In this document: piece after piece, positions 29,202-38,445 of the stretch
Layout of the letters: each line of letters opens with the position of its first letter
How positions within the stretch are numbered: the first letter of the stretch is position 1
Source of the DNA: Bin5 sp965220715
Lineage (GTDB): Bacteria; Chloroflexota; Anaerolineae; Caldilineales; Caldilineaceae
Length of the DNA stretch: 64,000 bases
Direction of reading: 5' to 3'
Assembly (NCBI GenBank): GCA_965220715.1
Contig: OZ244843.1
Coordinates: 5,518,001-5,582,000 of the forward strand
The notes under the pieces: model-generated
The model's database searches: none
Seen by the model: only the letters and a program-made list of their open reading frames with translations
Told to the model about the DNA's origin: nothing
Translations under genes and position numbers: made by a program

Positions 29202-29666
29202 TCAGGGATCTAATTGGCCGATAAGAAGATGCAAGCGGGCACGAAAGATGTTCCGAGATACATGAGTTGAAGGGGAGTTGATCCTGATAACTGAATCTTC
29301 TTCTGGCAGATCACTCAGGCCAAACACAGGAAATTCCACAAAGCCGGCTGGTTTTTCATCCACGCAAACTGTTTTGTATGTCCAAGATGGATACTTTTCC
29401 TTTTGCAAAAGACCGTTCAACCTTTCAATCAAGATGGTTTTTGCATGAAATAAACACAGGTCCCTGATGGCCGGGTCTCGAAAAGGGGGGTGGACCTCGA
29501 ATGATGCCAGGATGGGGAAGTCGAGTCCGGTCGTCGCGAAAACAGTTGTGTTTATGTCGGCAAGGCCGAATATGGCATATTCCACACGCCCATTTATTCT
29601 GCTTTCTGACACCTTAAATCCGATTCTTCGCGGGAAGCACTGTAATTCATCGTTCGGCTTGGCCAT
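29202..29666 (-). CDS. Hypothetical protein, 154 residues
   Basis: Starts at ATG 29666 (MAKPNDELQCFPRR); an upstream ATG at 29744 would add 26 low-complexity residues. No signal peptide or membrane helix. It contains two related motifs, EYAIFGLADI near residue 30 and VEFPVFGLSDLPEED near residue 115, each preceded by a hydrophobic beta strand. This suggests an internal duplication or a symmetric beta fold. I recognise no family. Base composition is less GC-rich than its neighbours, which together with its isolation among repeats hints at lateral acquisition. Confidence 0.6.
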   Translation of the reverse strand: MAKPNDELQCFPRRIGFKVSESRINGRVEYAIFGLADINTTVFATTGLDFPILASFEVHPPFRDPAIRDLCLFHAKTILIERLNGLLQKEKYPSWTYKTVCVDEKPAGFVEFPVFGLSDLPEEDSVIRINSPSTHVSRNIFRARLHLLIGQLDP

Positions 29667-29879
29667 CGTCTTCTTTTCCTTCTGCTGTGGGCGCATGGTG
29701 ATTTCGAGGGAACAGGCATATATGCCGCCCCCTCGACTGCTCACAGCAGCTATGAAGCGGGCTCCGACGGCTGGTTCACGAGATCGGAGAGATAAGGCGC
29801 AGCCAGGCGGATGCCAAATACGCTGATCAGAGCGCGTGGTGCCGTTCAGCTGGCGTTCGAATGGAACTCATGGGGCGTC

Positions 29880-29985
29880 CTCTTACCGACTGGACGGCGT
29901 GCGTACGGGATGGCTACTCGTGCTGCAGGGCAGGAGGATACGGGGCCCATGCAGTCATGAACTGTGAACGTGTCACTATGGCAGC
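29880..29985. repeat. Palindromic intergenic element (family P), diverged copy
   Basis: Opens with ACCGACTGGACGGCGTG and closes with GAACGTGTCACTATGGCAG, sharing TGCAGTCATGAACTG with the copy at 34850-34950. The left arm is badly diverged. Together with low-complexity sequence this occupies the 29667-30359 gap, where no gene is supported. Confidence 0.6.
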
Positions 29986-30359
29986 TTCAATACCAGCATG
30001 CTCACTAATTTCGATCCAAGGCGGATAGTTGGGGGTTGGGGCTATGGAGGAAGAGAAGGTGGATACCGAGGAGGAGCTAAGGCGTGGTTAGCGGGATGGG
30101 CGGGGATATCGAGAGTTGCATTGCGGTTGGTGTGGACATATTGACATATGTCTGAACAGGTATTCGCCCGCTGCTGAATCCATCTGTCGGACATTTAGCA
30201 ACGGGCGAATTGTGGGATTAGAGGATGGGCTGTGATGGCGATACAGGCGGTTCGCCTGTCTGCACTGTGATTTGTGCAGGTATACAGTTGAGACAGTTGA
30301 CAGCGTCTTTACCAGCGTGCGAATGCCTCAAGCCGTACCTCCAGTCCCGATGGTATATC

Positions 30360-32189
30360 CTAGTCGCACAGCGGCAGTCCTGTTTCGGGAAAGTCATTTT
30401 TGCTTACTGTCTGCAAGTCTTGAGGAAAGCATCCTTCAAACAGATTTCCGGCTAACCGAAGCGTACGCAGATTAGCGATTGCGTTCAGTTCCTCAGGGAT
30501 TGTTGCCGTTAGCAAATTTTCGCCAAGGCCCAGTTCTCTAAGACTTGTCATGGCGCCAATTTCAGTTGGAATGACACCCGTCAGATGGTTGTTGTCAAGA
30601 CGCAACTCCCGCAGATCCTCGAGCGCTCCCAGCTCTTCCGGTATCGATCCGGTCAGCGTGTTTTCTGCGAGGTTCAATTGCCGCAGATTCGAAAGCGTAC
30701 CCAATTCAGGCGGGATAGGCCCGGTCAAATCGTTATCATCCAGGCGCAACTCCTTCAGGTCGTCAAGGCTTCCCAGTGCAACCGGTATCTCCCCACTTAG
30801 TTCGTTGCCATCCAGACGCAACCACTTAAGTTTGGCCAGCGCGCCGATATCCCTTGGAATCTCCCCCGAGAGACGGTTGCCGTAGAGGTACAGCCATTCA
30901 AGGTCGGCCAGCGCGCCCAATTCGGAGGGTATGACGCCCGTCAACTGGTTTCCCTGCAGGTCCAGTCCCTCAAGGAATGAGAGGTTGCCCAACTCTGATG
31001 GGATCTCACCTGACAGTCTGTTATTGGCGAGACCCAACTCGCGAAGCCGAGTGAGTGCAGCCAGCTCGATGGGAATCTCACCGGCCAGCTGATTATCATT
31101 GAGCCGCAGCCACTCCAGACTGGAAAGCGCGTTCAACTCGACTGGTATTGGCCCCGAGAGTTTGTTGTCGGAGAGCCTCAGTTCGCGCAAATTCGCGAGA
31201 TTGCCCAACTCGGGAGGGATAGGGCCCGTCAGACCGTTTCCTTCAAGCCGCAGCCACTCCATATTGGTGAGAGCGCCCAGTTCAACCGGGATAGTTCCAG
31301 TGAGATCGTTGTTGAAAAGGTGGAGCCATTCCAGATTGCTAAGTTTCCCCAGTTCAGGCGGGATGTTTCCTGTCAAGTGGTTTTCTTGGAGGCTAAAGCC
31401 CTCCAGGTTGGCGAGCTTGCCCAACTCGGCCGGGATTTCGCCCTCCAGGTGGTTGGCATCGAGCCGAAACCATTCCACGCTGGCAAGACCTCCCAACTCA
31501 GCTGGTATTGTGCCGGTCAGCTGGTTTCTGTGCAGGCCCAGTCCTTCCAGGTTGGCGAGCGCGGCCAATGCAACCGGAATGGTTCCAGTCAGCCGATTGC
31601 CGTCCACGCGCAGCCATTCCAGTTTGGATAACGAGCCCAGTTCAACCGGAATCGTTCCCGTCAGATGGTTTTCGTGCAGACCCAGTCCCAGCAACTCTGT
31701 TAGCGCGCCCAACTCGCGCGGAATTGTCCCTGTCAGCCGGTTGTCGTAGAGCCACAACCACTGCAGATTGGCAAGCGCGCCCAGTTCGGCCGGGATCTCG
31801 CCGGTCAGCCGATTGAAGTTAAGCCAAAGCCCTTTCAGTTCGGTGAGCTCCGCAAATCCAGCCGGCAGCTCTCCTGTCAAGCCTCGGCCATCCAATCGCA
31901 CTTCGCTGACGCGTAAGGGAGTTGTGTCGGTATCGACACTCACACCCTCCCACTCCTCTATTGAGAGTTGCGTGCTCCAATCCAGCGTTGCTTCGCCTGC
32001 CAATTTGTCTCTGGCACCCAGTAGAATGGCGCAATCGGCAACCAGACCGGGATTCTCCTCAGGGACGGCCACCACGACACCGTTGGAACAACCCGCCGCT
32101 TCCAGCTGTCCGGTCGTGAAGGTACAGCCCGCGGCTGTCAGAACGGCGAGCAGAGCCCAGACAACAGTCAGTACTGTTTTGACACACAT
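30360..32189 (-). CDS. Leucine-rich-repeat lipoprotein, 20 repeats of 24 residues
   Basis: 609 residues from ATG at 32189 (MCVKTVLTVVWALLAVLTAAGC); the signal ends in a lipobox (TAAGC), so it is exported and lipid-anchored. After about 90 residues, 20 consecutive 24-residue repeats fit LxxLExLxLxxNxLTGxIPxELGx, the plant-specific LRR type. The last repeat ends with GCFPQDLQTV and a C-terminal Cys pair that may cap the solenoid. Such proteins bind proteins or glycans; the partner is unknown. Repeats are diverged at DNA level, unlike those in the FN3 protein. Possible upstream start at 32234 rejected because it delays the signal peptide. Confidence 0.9.
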   Translation of the reverse strand: MCVKTVLTVVWALLAVLTAAGCTFTTGQLEAAGCSNGVVVAVPEENPGLVADCAILLGARDKLAGEATLDWSTQLSIEEWEGVSVDTDTTPLRVSEVRLDGRGLTGELPAGFAELTELKGLWLNFNRLTGEIPAELGALANLQWLWLYDNRLTGTIPRELGALTELLGLGLHENHLTGTIPVELGSLSKLEWLRVDGNRLTGTIPVALAALANLEGLGLHRNQLTGTIPAELGGLASVEWFRLDANHLEGEIPAELGKLANLEGFSLQENHLTGNIPPELGKLSNLEWLHLFNNDLTGTIPVELGALTNMEWLRLEGNGLTGPIPPELGNLANLRELRLSDNKLSGPIPVELNALSSLEWLRLNDNQLAGEIPIELAALTRLRELGLANNRLSGEIPSELGNLSFLEGLDLQGNQLTGVIPSELGALADLEWLYLYGNRLSGEIPRDIGALAKLKWLRLDGNELSGEIPVALGSLDDLKELRLDDNDLTGPIPPELGTLSNLRQLNLAENTLTGSIPEELGALEDLRELRLDNNHLTGVIPTEIGAMTSLRELGLGENLLTATIPEELNAIANLRTLRLAGNLFEGCFPQDLQTVSKNDFPETGLPLCD

Positions 32190-32460
32190 TCTGGCTGGAA
32201 AAGAGGTACCACTATAACCGAATAGTTCGAACACGATATCGACTCCTTGCGTGGTGATTAAAATCGGATTCGGTTTGCCGAAAAATTTTAGGAAGAAGGC
32301 AGTTGTTTCGATCCGTCTCTGCCCTTCATCTTCGGATTGAACTGGCCCGCCGCCTGGTTTTCATTGTGAAGGCCGCGGCGTGCAGGTCTGCGGCAGGGAT
32401 TGGGGCTGGGTGTACAACAGTTGGCCGCGCAGCGTGTGGCGGCGGGACAGAAGTAGCTGA

Positions 32461-32487
32461 CCGGCCCTACGCTATGCGCAGGGCCGG
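32461..32487. terminator. Hairpin downstream of the sugar-receptor gene
   Basis: CCGGCCCT-N11-AGGGCCGG, an 8-bp GC stem, begins 17 bp past the receptor stop codon. On the plus side it is followed by CTTTTCG, on the minus side by no T-run. It could act as a weak or bidirectional terminator. The rest of 32190-32503 shows no gene. Confidence 0.45.
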
Positions 32488-32503
32488 CTTTTCGCGGGTG
32501 GGG

Positions 32504-33841
32504 TCAGGAGGTGTATTGAGCGATAGTTTGGTTCAGGTTGGCGATCATGGCTGCGAACGTTTCGTGCGGATCTTCGGCGTCGTTGACGACTTTATTGCGA
32601 GCACTGTTGAACTCGGTGACCCACTCGATCCAACCGACCCACTCCCAGGGGGTAGAATGGTTGAGGGAGTCGCTGGAAACGGCGGCGTTGTAATCCGGCC
32701 GGAAACGCGCATCGACGGTCAGTTCCTTCAGGCTGGGGAGGTCGCCGGCCATCTGGTGCCAGATTATCTGCGCCTCTTTATTGGTACCGAATGCGACCCA
32801 TTTCCAGGCTGATTCAGCGTAGGCGACGGCCGATTGGCTGACGACCCAGAGCCAGTGGGAGCCGGCGGTGTAGGGAATGTGATCGCGCGCGCGCGGGGGG
32901 AAGGGGACGATGGTGAAGCCGACGTCGGGAACGAGATTTTCGAAGATGCGCCGGTGGACCGGATGGCCGATCTGCATGGCGGATTTGTCCAGAACGAACT
33001 GTTCCTCAGCGCTCAGGAAGGAGAGGAAGTCGTCGTCACCGGTTTGGGCGGAGAGCGCGCAGAACCAGTTGAAGGTTTCGAAGATGGCGGGGTAGTCTTG
33101 CCAGACCAGTTGGTTAGAGGCCGGGTCGATCCAGGCTGCGCCATTTTCTTCACGTTGAAGGTATTGCTGGAAGAGGATAGTGAGCCAGGCGCTGGAGTAG
33201 TCTGTGTTGCAGCCGACCTGTGAAATTTTGCGGTTGGTATGCGCGGTGAAGGCCTGGGCCTGGCGCAGGAGGTCTTCGAGGTCGGTGAAGGGGTCGGCGG
33301 GGTCGAGACCGGCCTCGGCGTAGAGAGTGTTGTTGCGATAGACGACCAAAGTCTGGACATCGACGGGCAGGCCGTAGTAGCGGTTGTCTTTTTGGGCGCG
33401 CTGCACGGTCCAGGGCAGGTAGGTTTCCTCGATGTCTGCGTTGCTTATGATCAGTTCGCTGACAGGGAGGATACGGCCGGCGGCGATATGGTTTTCGGCC
33501 AGGCCCATGGGGATGCGGTAGGTATCGGGTGGATCGCCGGCGGCGGAGCGGGCGGAGAGGTGGTCCCAGTACGCGCTCCAGGATACCGGTTGGATATCGA
33601 TGGTCAGGCCGTTATTCTGCTCTTCGAACTGTTCTCTGAGTGTTTCGACTGCGGCCCGGTGTTCTGTCGAGAAGGGCTGCCAGTGGGTAATTGTCACACT
33701 TTCAGCGGCGGGGGGGTCAGAGACCATGCTGGCCTCTTCGAGCGGCAGGACGGGTAGCGTACATGCGGCGAGAGCGGCAGCGGCCGGGACGGCGGTTGCG
33801 AGCCGCAATAGCTGACGTCGGTTCCATCTCTTGTCATTCAT
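32504..33841 (-). CDS. Extracellular solute-binding protein, family 1 (sugar-type ABC receptor), orphan
   Basis: 445 residues. Starts MNDKRWNRRQLLRLATAVPAAAALAACTLP: a twin-arginine-like motif and a lipobox cysteine near residue 27. AGGAG lies 8-9 bp upstream of the ATG. The fold matches SBP_bac_1 receptors (ITHWQPFSTEHRAAVETLREQFEEQ at the first strand and helix; AGSHWLWVVSQS further on). These bind mono- or oligosaccharides, polyols or glycerol phosphates for CUT1 importers. No permease or ATPase gene is adjacent, so it must use components encoded elsewhere or be a stranded paralogue. Confidence 0.9.
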   Translation of the reverse strand: MNDKRWNRRQLLRLATAVPAAAALAACTLPVLPLEEASMVSDPPAAESVTITHWQPFSTEHRAAVETLREQFEEQNNGLTIDIQPVSWSAYWDHLSARSAAGDPPDTYRIPMGLAENHIAAGRILPVSELIISNADIEETYLPWTVQRAQKDNRYYGLPVDVQTLVVYRNNTLYAEAGLDPADPFTDLEDLLRQAQAFTAHTNRKISQVGCNTDYSSAWLTILFQQYLQREENGAAWIDPASNQLVWQDYPAIFETFNWFCALSAQTGDDDFLSFLSAEEQFVLDKSAMQIGHPVHRRIFENLVPDVGFTIVPFPPRARDHIPYTAGSHWLWVVSQSAVAYAESAWKWVAFGTNKEAQIIWHQMAGDLPSLKELTVDARFRPDYNAAVSSDSLNHSTPWEWVGWIEWVTEFNSARNKVVNDAEDPHETFAAMIANLNQTIAQYTS

Positions 33842-34184
33842 TTTGTGTGTCTCCTTCTGGTAAGCCCCAATGTTTGGGCCACGAAATATGAGATATGGAG
33901 TGCATCCAGGTGGATAGGGGGATGCGGTTCAGGGCATCAGGCCTCTTTCCGTTCCGCGGTATGCGTCGAAGAGAAGGTTTACCGGGTTTGACGCCGATGT
34001 GGCGGCGCGTGGGGGCAGCCTGGGCTATAGCGGTCCCGGGCACATTTTGTGTTCAGCGTCACGGGTTGGACAACGCGGGACTACTGAGAGATAGAAGGAA
34101 AGGTGATGTTGGAGGAGTCAAGAGGGCCGATGTGTGTGCGGCCGAAAAGACCTGGTTTGGGGTCGTGCGCATGCAGGGTTCCCT

Positions 34185-34290
34185 CGCCGACTGGATGACG
34201 TGTCGTTGGTATGGCTGAACACGTCCCAGGGCAAGGGGAGGGGTATTCCATCCAGTCCCGGCCTGAAAACGTGTAACTATGGCAGGGTTA
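34185..34290. repeat. Palindromic intergenic element (family P)
   Basis: Begins CCGACTGGATGACGTGTCG and ends AACGTGTAACTATGGCAGG, with CCCAGGGCAAGGGGAGGGG in the middle and CATCCAGTC near the centre. It is a relative of 34850-34950 with a better preserved right arm. The remaining sequence from 33842 shows no gene. Confidence 0.65.
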
Positions 34291-34321
34291 AGTATTGCAG
34301 ATGTGCCGGGAAAAGGAAAAA

Positions 34322-34586
34322 TCCGTTTGCGCAGGGCAATCGCATCTAAATTTTGACGCCAGTTTAGCCGGAAAGAAAGAAAATATAGGTGGAAAAAGCT
34401 ATCGGTTTGCTGATAGTCGATGGTTTTCGGCCAAGAAACCGGCCTCCAGTCACCGGAAACCTTTAGAGTGCGCCACCGCAGACCATGATTTTCACAGTTC
34501 TCGGCGATTTGCCTTGGGTAGCGTTCGATTCAGTCAGCGTCACGACGTTTTGACCCAGTAGGATGCAATTGCCCTGTCCGTTTGCG
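34322..34586. mobile_element. MITE-like element 3: same TIRs, perfect 10-bp flanking repeat, no internal array
   Basis: The body spans 34332-34576 (245 bp). The left end CAGGGCAATCGCATCTAAAT is nearly identical to element 2, and the right end GGATGCAATTGCCCTG is its inverted partner (15-bp arms, one mismatch). The flanks TCCGTTTGCG at 34322-34331 and 34577-34586 are identical, a clean target-site duplication. Its AT-richer core lacks the GGGGCGCCCC units. No frame encodes a transposase. Confidence 0.85.
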
Positions 34587-34849
34587 GGAAACAGATTTCG
34601 GTCACATTGGGGCAAAAGGGGCGCGGCGGCGGGTCGGTGCGCTTGTTTTTTTGCGGTTTGCAGTGGGGTGGTCAGGGGGGAACGGGAGAGGCTGTTGTAG
34701 GAGCGGTGTGCATAGACCGGATGCGGTCAGATTGATTGGTGGGCTGCGTGTTGGGGTTGGACGGAGAAACAGTGGCAAAGCGGCCGGTGGGAGGCGCGGT
34801 TACGGGCTGGGTTTCTCTTTTGCGGGCGGGGAAAAAGAGGTGCCCCCTT

Positions 34850-34950
34850 GCCGACTGAATGGAGTGTAGTTGCCATAGTTACACGCATCACAGGGCAAGG
34901 GGACATAATGCCCCATTCAGTCATGACCTGGGAACGTGTAACCATGGCGG
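34850..34950. repeat. Palindromic intergenic element (family P), best-preserved copy
   Basis: Left arm GCCATAGTTACACG (34872-34885) pairs with CGTGTAACCATGGC (34934-34947), 13 of 14 positions. A nested dyad CTGAATGG / CCATTCAG frames CAGGGCAAGGGGACATAATG. A half-copy with 39 identical bases lies at 37720-37759. It sits about 100 bp past the stop of the kinase fusion gene and might help end its transcript. Confidence 0.75.
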
Positions 34951-35048
34951 ATACATTATGACATGTTTGCCGGGAAAAGGTAAATCGCCTGCGCAGCGGT
35001 GGGTGTATGGCACCCCGGATGCGGAGACAAGATGCAAGGCGACCCGGG

Positions 35049-37442
35049 TCATGGAGACAGCGGTTCAGATTCCTCGCCTTTGATCATACGGTAACCGATG
35101 CGAGGTTCGGTGAAGATGTATTGGGGGTTGGCGGCGGAGTCGCCGAGGTTGCGGCGGAGGCTTTTGACGGCGGTGCGAAGTGGTCTGAGGTCGCCGTTGT
35201 TGCGCTGGCTCCATACACGCTGCAGGAGATGGTTGTAGGTCAAGGTTCTGCCGGAGTTGGCGGAGAGTTCGGCGAGTAGGTGGAACTCCTTGGCGGTCAG
35301 GCGGAGGGGGCGACCGGCAACGGTCACGGTGCGTGCGGCGTAGTCAATGACAAGGGCGCGGCGGCGATAGGGGGCAGGTGGCGAGACGGTTTCCTGTTTG
35401 CGCAGGGCGGCCCTGATTCTGGCGGCCAACTCGGTTTTCGAGAAAGGTTTGACAACGTAATCGACGGCACCCATGTCGAAGGCTTTGGCGACGACGTCTT
35501 CCTGGCTGTAGGCGGAAAGGAAGATGACGGGCAGTTTGGCGATGGAGAGGATGTCTTTCATCAGATCGATGCCGCTGGCGCCGGGCAGCATGAGGTCGAG
35601 CAGGACGAGTTTGGGCATTTTTTCTTCAAGGAGGCGCAGCGCTTCCTGTGGGTCTGCGGTGACGACGGGTTCGTAGCCTGACTTTGAGAGAGTGTCGCGG
35701 ACATATCTGAGGGCCTTTGGATCATCATCGACGACGAGGATGCGGGTGCGGTCCTGTACTGCGGGGGGCTGGTGCGTGGAGGCGTGGCCGGGTTGGGTGG
35801 GGGCGGCGTAGCCGGTCTCTTCGACGGTGGGGAGAGTGAAGGTGAAGCGAGCGCCTAGTCCGGGTCCCTCGCTTTCAGCCCAGATACGGCCGCCATGGGT
35901 TTCGATGATGCCTTTGCAGATGGCGAGGCCGAGGCCGGAGCCGGGCGCGCGGTCATCGTCCCTGTTGGGGGAGAATTTGCGGAAGAGATGGGGCAGGCGG
36001 TCAGCGGAGAGGCCGATGCCGTCGTCGGAGACGGAGAGGGCGACATGGACGCCGGCGCGTGCGGCGCTTACGCGGATGACAGAGAGTTCGGGCGAATGCC
36101 TGGAGGCGTTGGAGAGCAGGTTGGTGAGGACCTGGGCCGTGCGGCGCTTGTCGGCCATTACTCTGGGCAGGTCGGGCTGCAGATCGATGTGGAGGTTGTT
36201 TCTGCCGCCTGCGCTGAGGAAGGTATTTCTGGCTTGGTCGACGAGTTCAGCTACATCGGCGGGTTCGGGGGTTACGGAGAGAGTACCGGTTTCGATGCGG
36301 GCGACGTCGAGGAGGTCGTTGATGAGACCGCTCATGTGGTCGGCCTGCTGGTCGATGATGCGGAAGAACTGGATCATTGCGGTGGGGTCGAAGGTGGAGG
36401 GGGCGCTGAGAACAGTAGCGGCCGAGCCTTTGATGGAAGCGAGGGGCATGCGCAGTTCGTGGCTCATCATGGCGAGGAATTCGGCGCGTAAGCGCTCGGT
36501 CTCCTCGAGGGAGGTCAAGTCCTGCAAGGTGACGACGAAGGTGTCGACGCCATTCTCCTGTTGCGATCGGATGGGTGTGGCGTTGATGAGGGTGGTGATG
36601 GATCTGCCGTCGGGAACGCGGAGGGCGATCTCTTCGGCGCGCACGGTTTCGCCGGCGCTGAACGCCTGCGCGAGGGTGAATTCCTGCAGGGAGATCTCGC
36701 GCCCGTCGGCACGGCGGACGGTGAGAGTATCGAGGATCTGCTCCGGAAGGGTGTTCGGCATGTGCAGGGCTTCGATGATTCTGCCCGCCTCGCGGTTGAA
36801 CGAAATGGGGGCGCCGGTCTTGGCATTAAAGACAGCGACGCCAACGGGAGAGGTATCTATGAGCGTTTCCAGGCTGATCCTGGCTCTCTGCTCCTCCCTG
36901 TAGCGGCGCGCGTTGGCGATGACGAGCGCGGCCTGGGAGGCGAACATGACGAGTGTTTCCTCGTCTTCAGTGGTGAACTCACGGTTGCCCTCCTTGTCGG
37001 CGAGAAAGATGTAGCCGACACTCTCGCCGCGGTGGCGGATGGGCGCGGAGAGAAAGGAGATAGGGAGGATTTCAGGCATCGGGAGATGGAACTCGGGGAA
37101 GCCCAGCGTCCGGGTGTGGCTGAAGAAATCTTTCAGGCGCAGCGGCTCCTGAAGTTTGCTGAGGTAGTCGAAGATCACCAATCCCTCGGGCAGGTTCCAC
37201 AGCCGTCTGCTCTCTTCCATGCTAAAACCGGAGGCGAGGAAGTCCTCGGGCAGTCCTGATTCATGTAATGTTGTAATTACTCCATAGCGGGCAACGGTGA
37301 GAAGGCATGCGCTGTCGAGGACATCCTGCAGGACAGTTTCGAGGTCGAGGCTGTCATTGATGCGCAGGCTGGCCTGGCTGAGGCGGGAGAGCCGGTCGCG
37401 CAGCATTTCGATTTCCTGCGCCAGTTCGTCGATTCGCTTCAT
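35049..37442 (-). CDS. Cytosolic hybrid: GAF-PAS histidine kinase + receiver + OmpR/PhoB winged helix in one chain
   Basis: 797 residues with no membrane helix. Order: short coiled coil (1-30); GAF sensor (about 35-185); PAS-like domain (about 190-315); HisKA with phospho-accepting His328 in AMMSHELRMPLASIKGS; HATPase with the N box (NLLSNASRHS), G1 box (DDGIGLSADRL) and G2 box (GSGLGLAICKG); linker; receiver starting ILVVDDDPKALR with the acceptor Asp in LVLLDLMLPG; and a PhoB-type winged helix ending YIFTEPRIGYRM. Sensor, transmitter, receiver and DNA-binding output are thus fused, so signalling may need no partner. A decayed paralogue lies at 39611-41988. Targets are unknown. Confidence 0.93.
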   Translation of the reverse strand: MKRIDELAQEIEMLRDRLSRLSQASLRINDSLDLETVLQDVLDSACLLTVARYGVITTLHESGLPEDFLASGFSMEESRRLWNLPEGLVIFDYLSKLQEPLRLKDFFSHTRTLGFPEFHLPMPEILPISFLSAPIRHRGESVGYIFLADKEGNREFTTEDEETLVMFASQAALVIANARRYREEQRARISLETLIDTSPVGVAVFNAKTGAPISFNREAGRIIEALHMPNTLPEQILDTLTVRRADGREISLQEFTLAQAFSAGETVRAEEIALRVPDGRSITTLINATPIRSQQENGVDTFVVTLQDLTSLEETERLRAEFLAMMSHELRMPLASIKGSAATVLSAPSTFDPTAMIQFFRIIDQQADHMSGLINDLLDVARIETGTLSVTPEPADVAELVDQARNTFLSAGGRNNLHIDLQPDLPRVMADKRRTAQVLTNLLSNASRHSPELSVIRVSAARAGVHVALSVSDDGIGLSADRLPHLFRKFSPNRDDDRAPGSGLGLAICKGIIETHGGRIWAESEGPGLGARFTFTLPTVEETGYAAPTQPGHASTHQPPAVQDRTRILVVDDDPKALRYVRDTLSKSGYEPVVTADPQEALRLLEEKMPKLVLLDLMLPGASGIDLMKDILSIAKLPVIFLSAYSQEDVVAKAFDMGAVDYVVKPFSKTELAARIRAALRKQETVSPPAPYRRRALVIDYAARTVTVAGRPLRLTAKEFHLLAELSANSGRTLTYNHLLQRVWSQRNNGDLRPLRTAVKSLRRNLGDSAANPQYIFTEPRIGYRMIKGEESEPLSP

Positions 37443-37719
37443 ATTTTGTGTGTGGAGGGATGTGTGGGATTCAAGGGTTGGCGGCTGTGCAGTGTGGTTG
37501 CGGGCGGGAGCGGAATGCAGTCGTGATCAGGTTGCGCGCGGCAATTGTACCTGAATTGGCGATGATATCACAAAACTTCAGCGTTAGAGGGCTTTAATTT
37601 CACTTATATTTCACATAGATGGTGTATGTTAAAGGACTACCCACTTTTCAGACGGGTAAGAGCGGCGCTCGGCAGGCGCGGTTGCGCCAACGCGACGCGT
37701 TTGGCGGCGGGTATACACC

Positions 37720-37759
37720 TGAATGGAGTGTAGTTGCCATAGTTACACGCATCACAGGG
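37720..37759. repeat. Half-copy of palindromic element P
   Basis: TGAATGGAGTGTAGTTGCCATAGTTACACG continues to CATCACAGGG and is identical over about 39 bases to 34856-34895. The right arm is missing; the sequence changes completely after CAGGG. This suggests breakage at the CAGGG position. Confidence 0.7.
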
Positions 37760-38222
37760 AGATGCGGATCACGCGTGTGCTTTTGCCGGCGCGGCCCGCA
37801 TGTCAGTATACCCGTCGCCAAGCGCGCCGCGCGGGGACGGATGGCCCGGGAAAGGAGGTCGGATTCCCAGCGTCTTCCTGTATGCAGGATAGCTTGTTTG
37901 TGCTGGTTTTGTCCTGTTAAGATGTCCCGGAATTGGGGATCTGTGTTTCCGGCTTCGGGAAGCGAAGTCGGATCGGGGTTGACCTGATCCGGTTTATTGT
38001 ACTTGGCGCTTTCCGGGCCGGGCGCCATTGCGAGGACAGGAAGATATGCCGAGTCCATATGGCTCCCTAGCCTGTTGTTGCGGATGATTGCAAGTTTCCC
38101 TTTCGGCCAATTGAAAAGCTTTGCTCTCGTTTCCGCCTTTTCGGATCCCGTAACGGGACTGTCCACCGATAGGCCTCTCCCTGCACCATGCCGCAGATCA
38201 CATCCGCGCTTCCCCGGAAAGT

Positions 38223-38445
38223 TTATTGGAAGTGTTTTTCGAACGCATCTTCGAGCCAGGTGCGGCATAGGTCGGACATTGTCGTTTCCTGGGCTGCGGC
38301 CATCTGTTTGAATTTGCGGTGGGTGTTGTTGGGCAGGAGGATGACGAGGCGGCGGATATTTATGGGGGATTCTTCAGCGGGGGTATCCTCATTCTCAAGC
38401 TAGACGGACGGGCTCTGTTCGATTGATTCGCAAGGTGCAATCTCA
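38223..38445 (-). pseudogene. Remnant of a small RHH/antitoxin-like protein with an in-frame TAG
   Basis: Read on the minus strand, the frame gives WCEIAPCESIEQSPSV, then TAG, then LENEDTPAEESPINIRRLV and ILLPNNTHRKFKQMAAAQET, ending FEKHFQ at 38223. The strand-helix-helix pattern RRLVILLPNNTHRKFK resembles ribbon-helix-helix proteins acting as antitoxins or plasmid-type regulators. There is no start codon between the TAG and the internal ATG of KQMAAA. Most likely a nonsense-mutated remnant; a translated C-terminal piece cannot be excluded. Confidence 0.4.
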
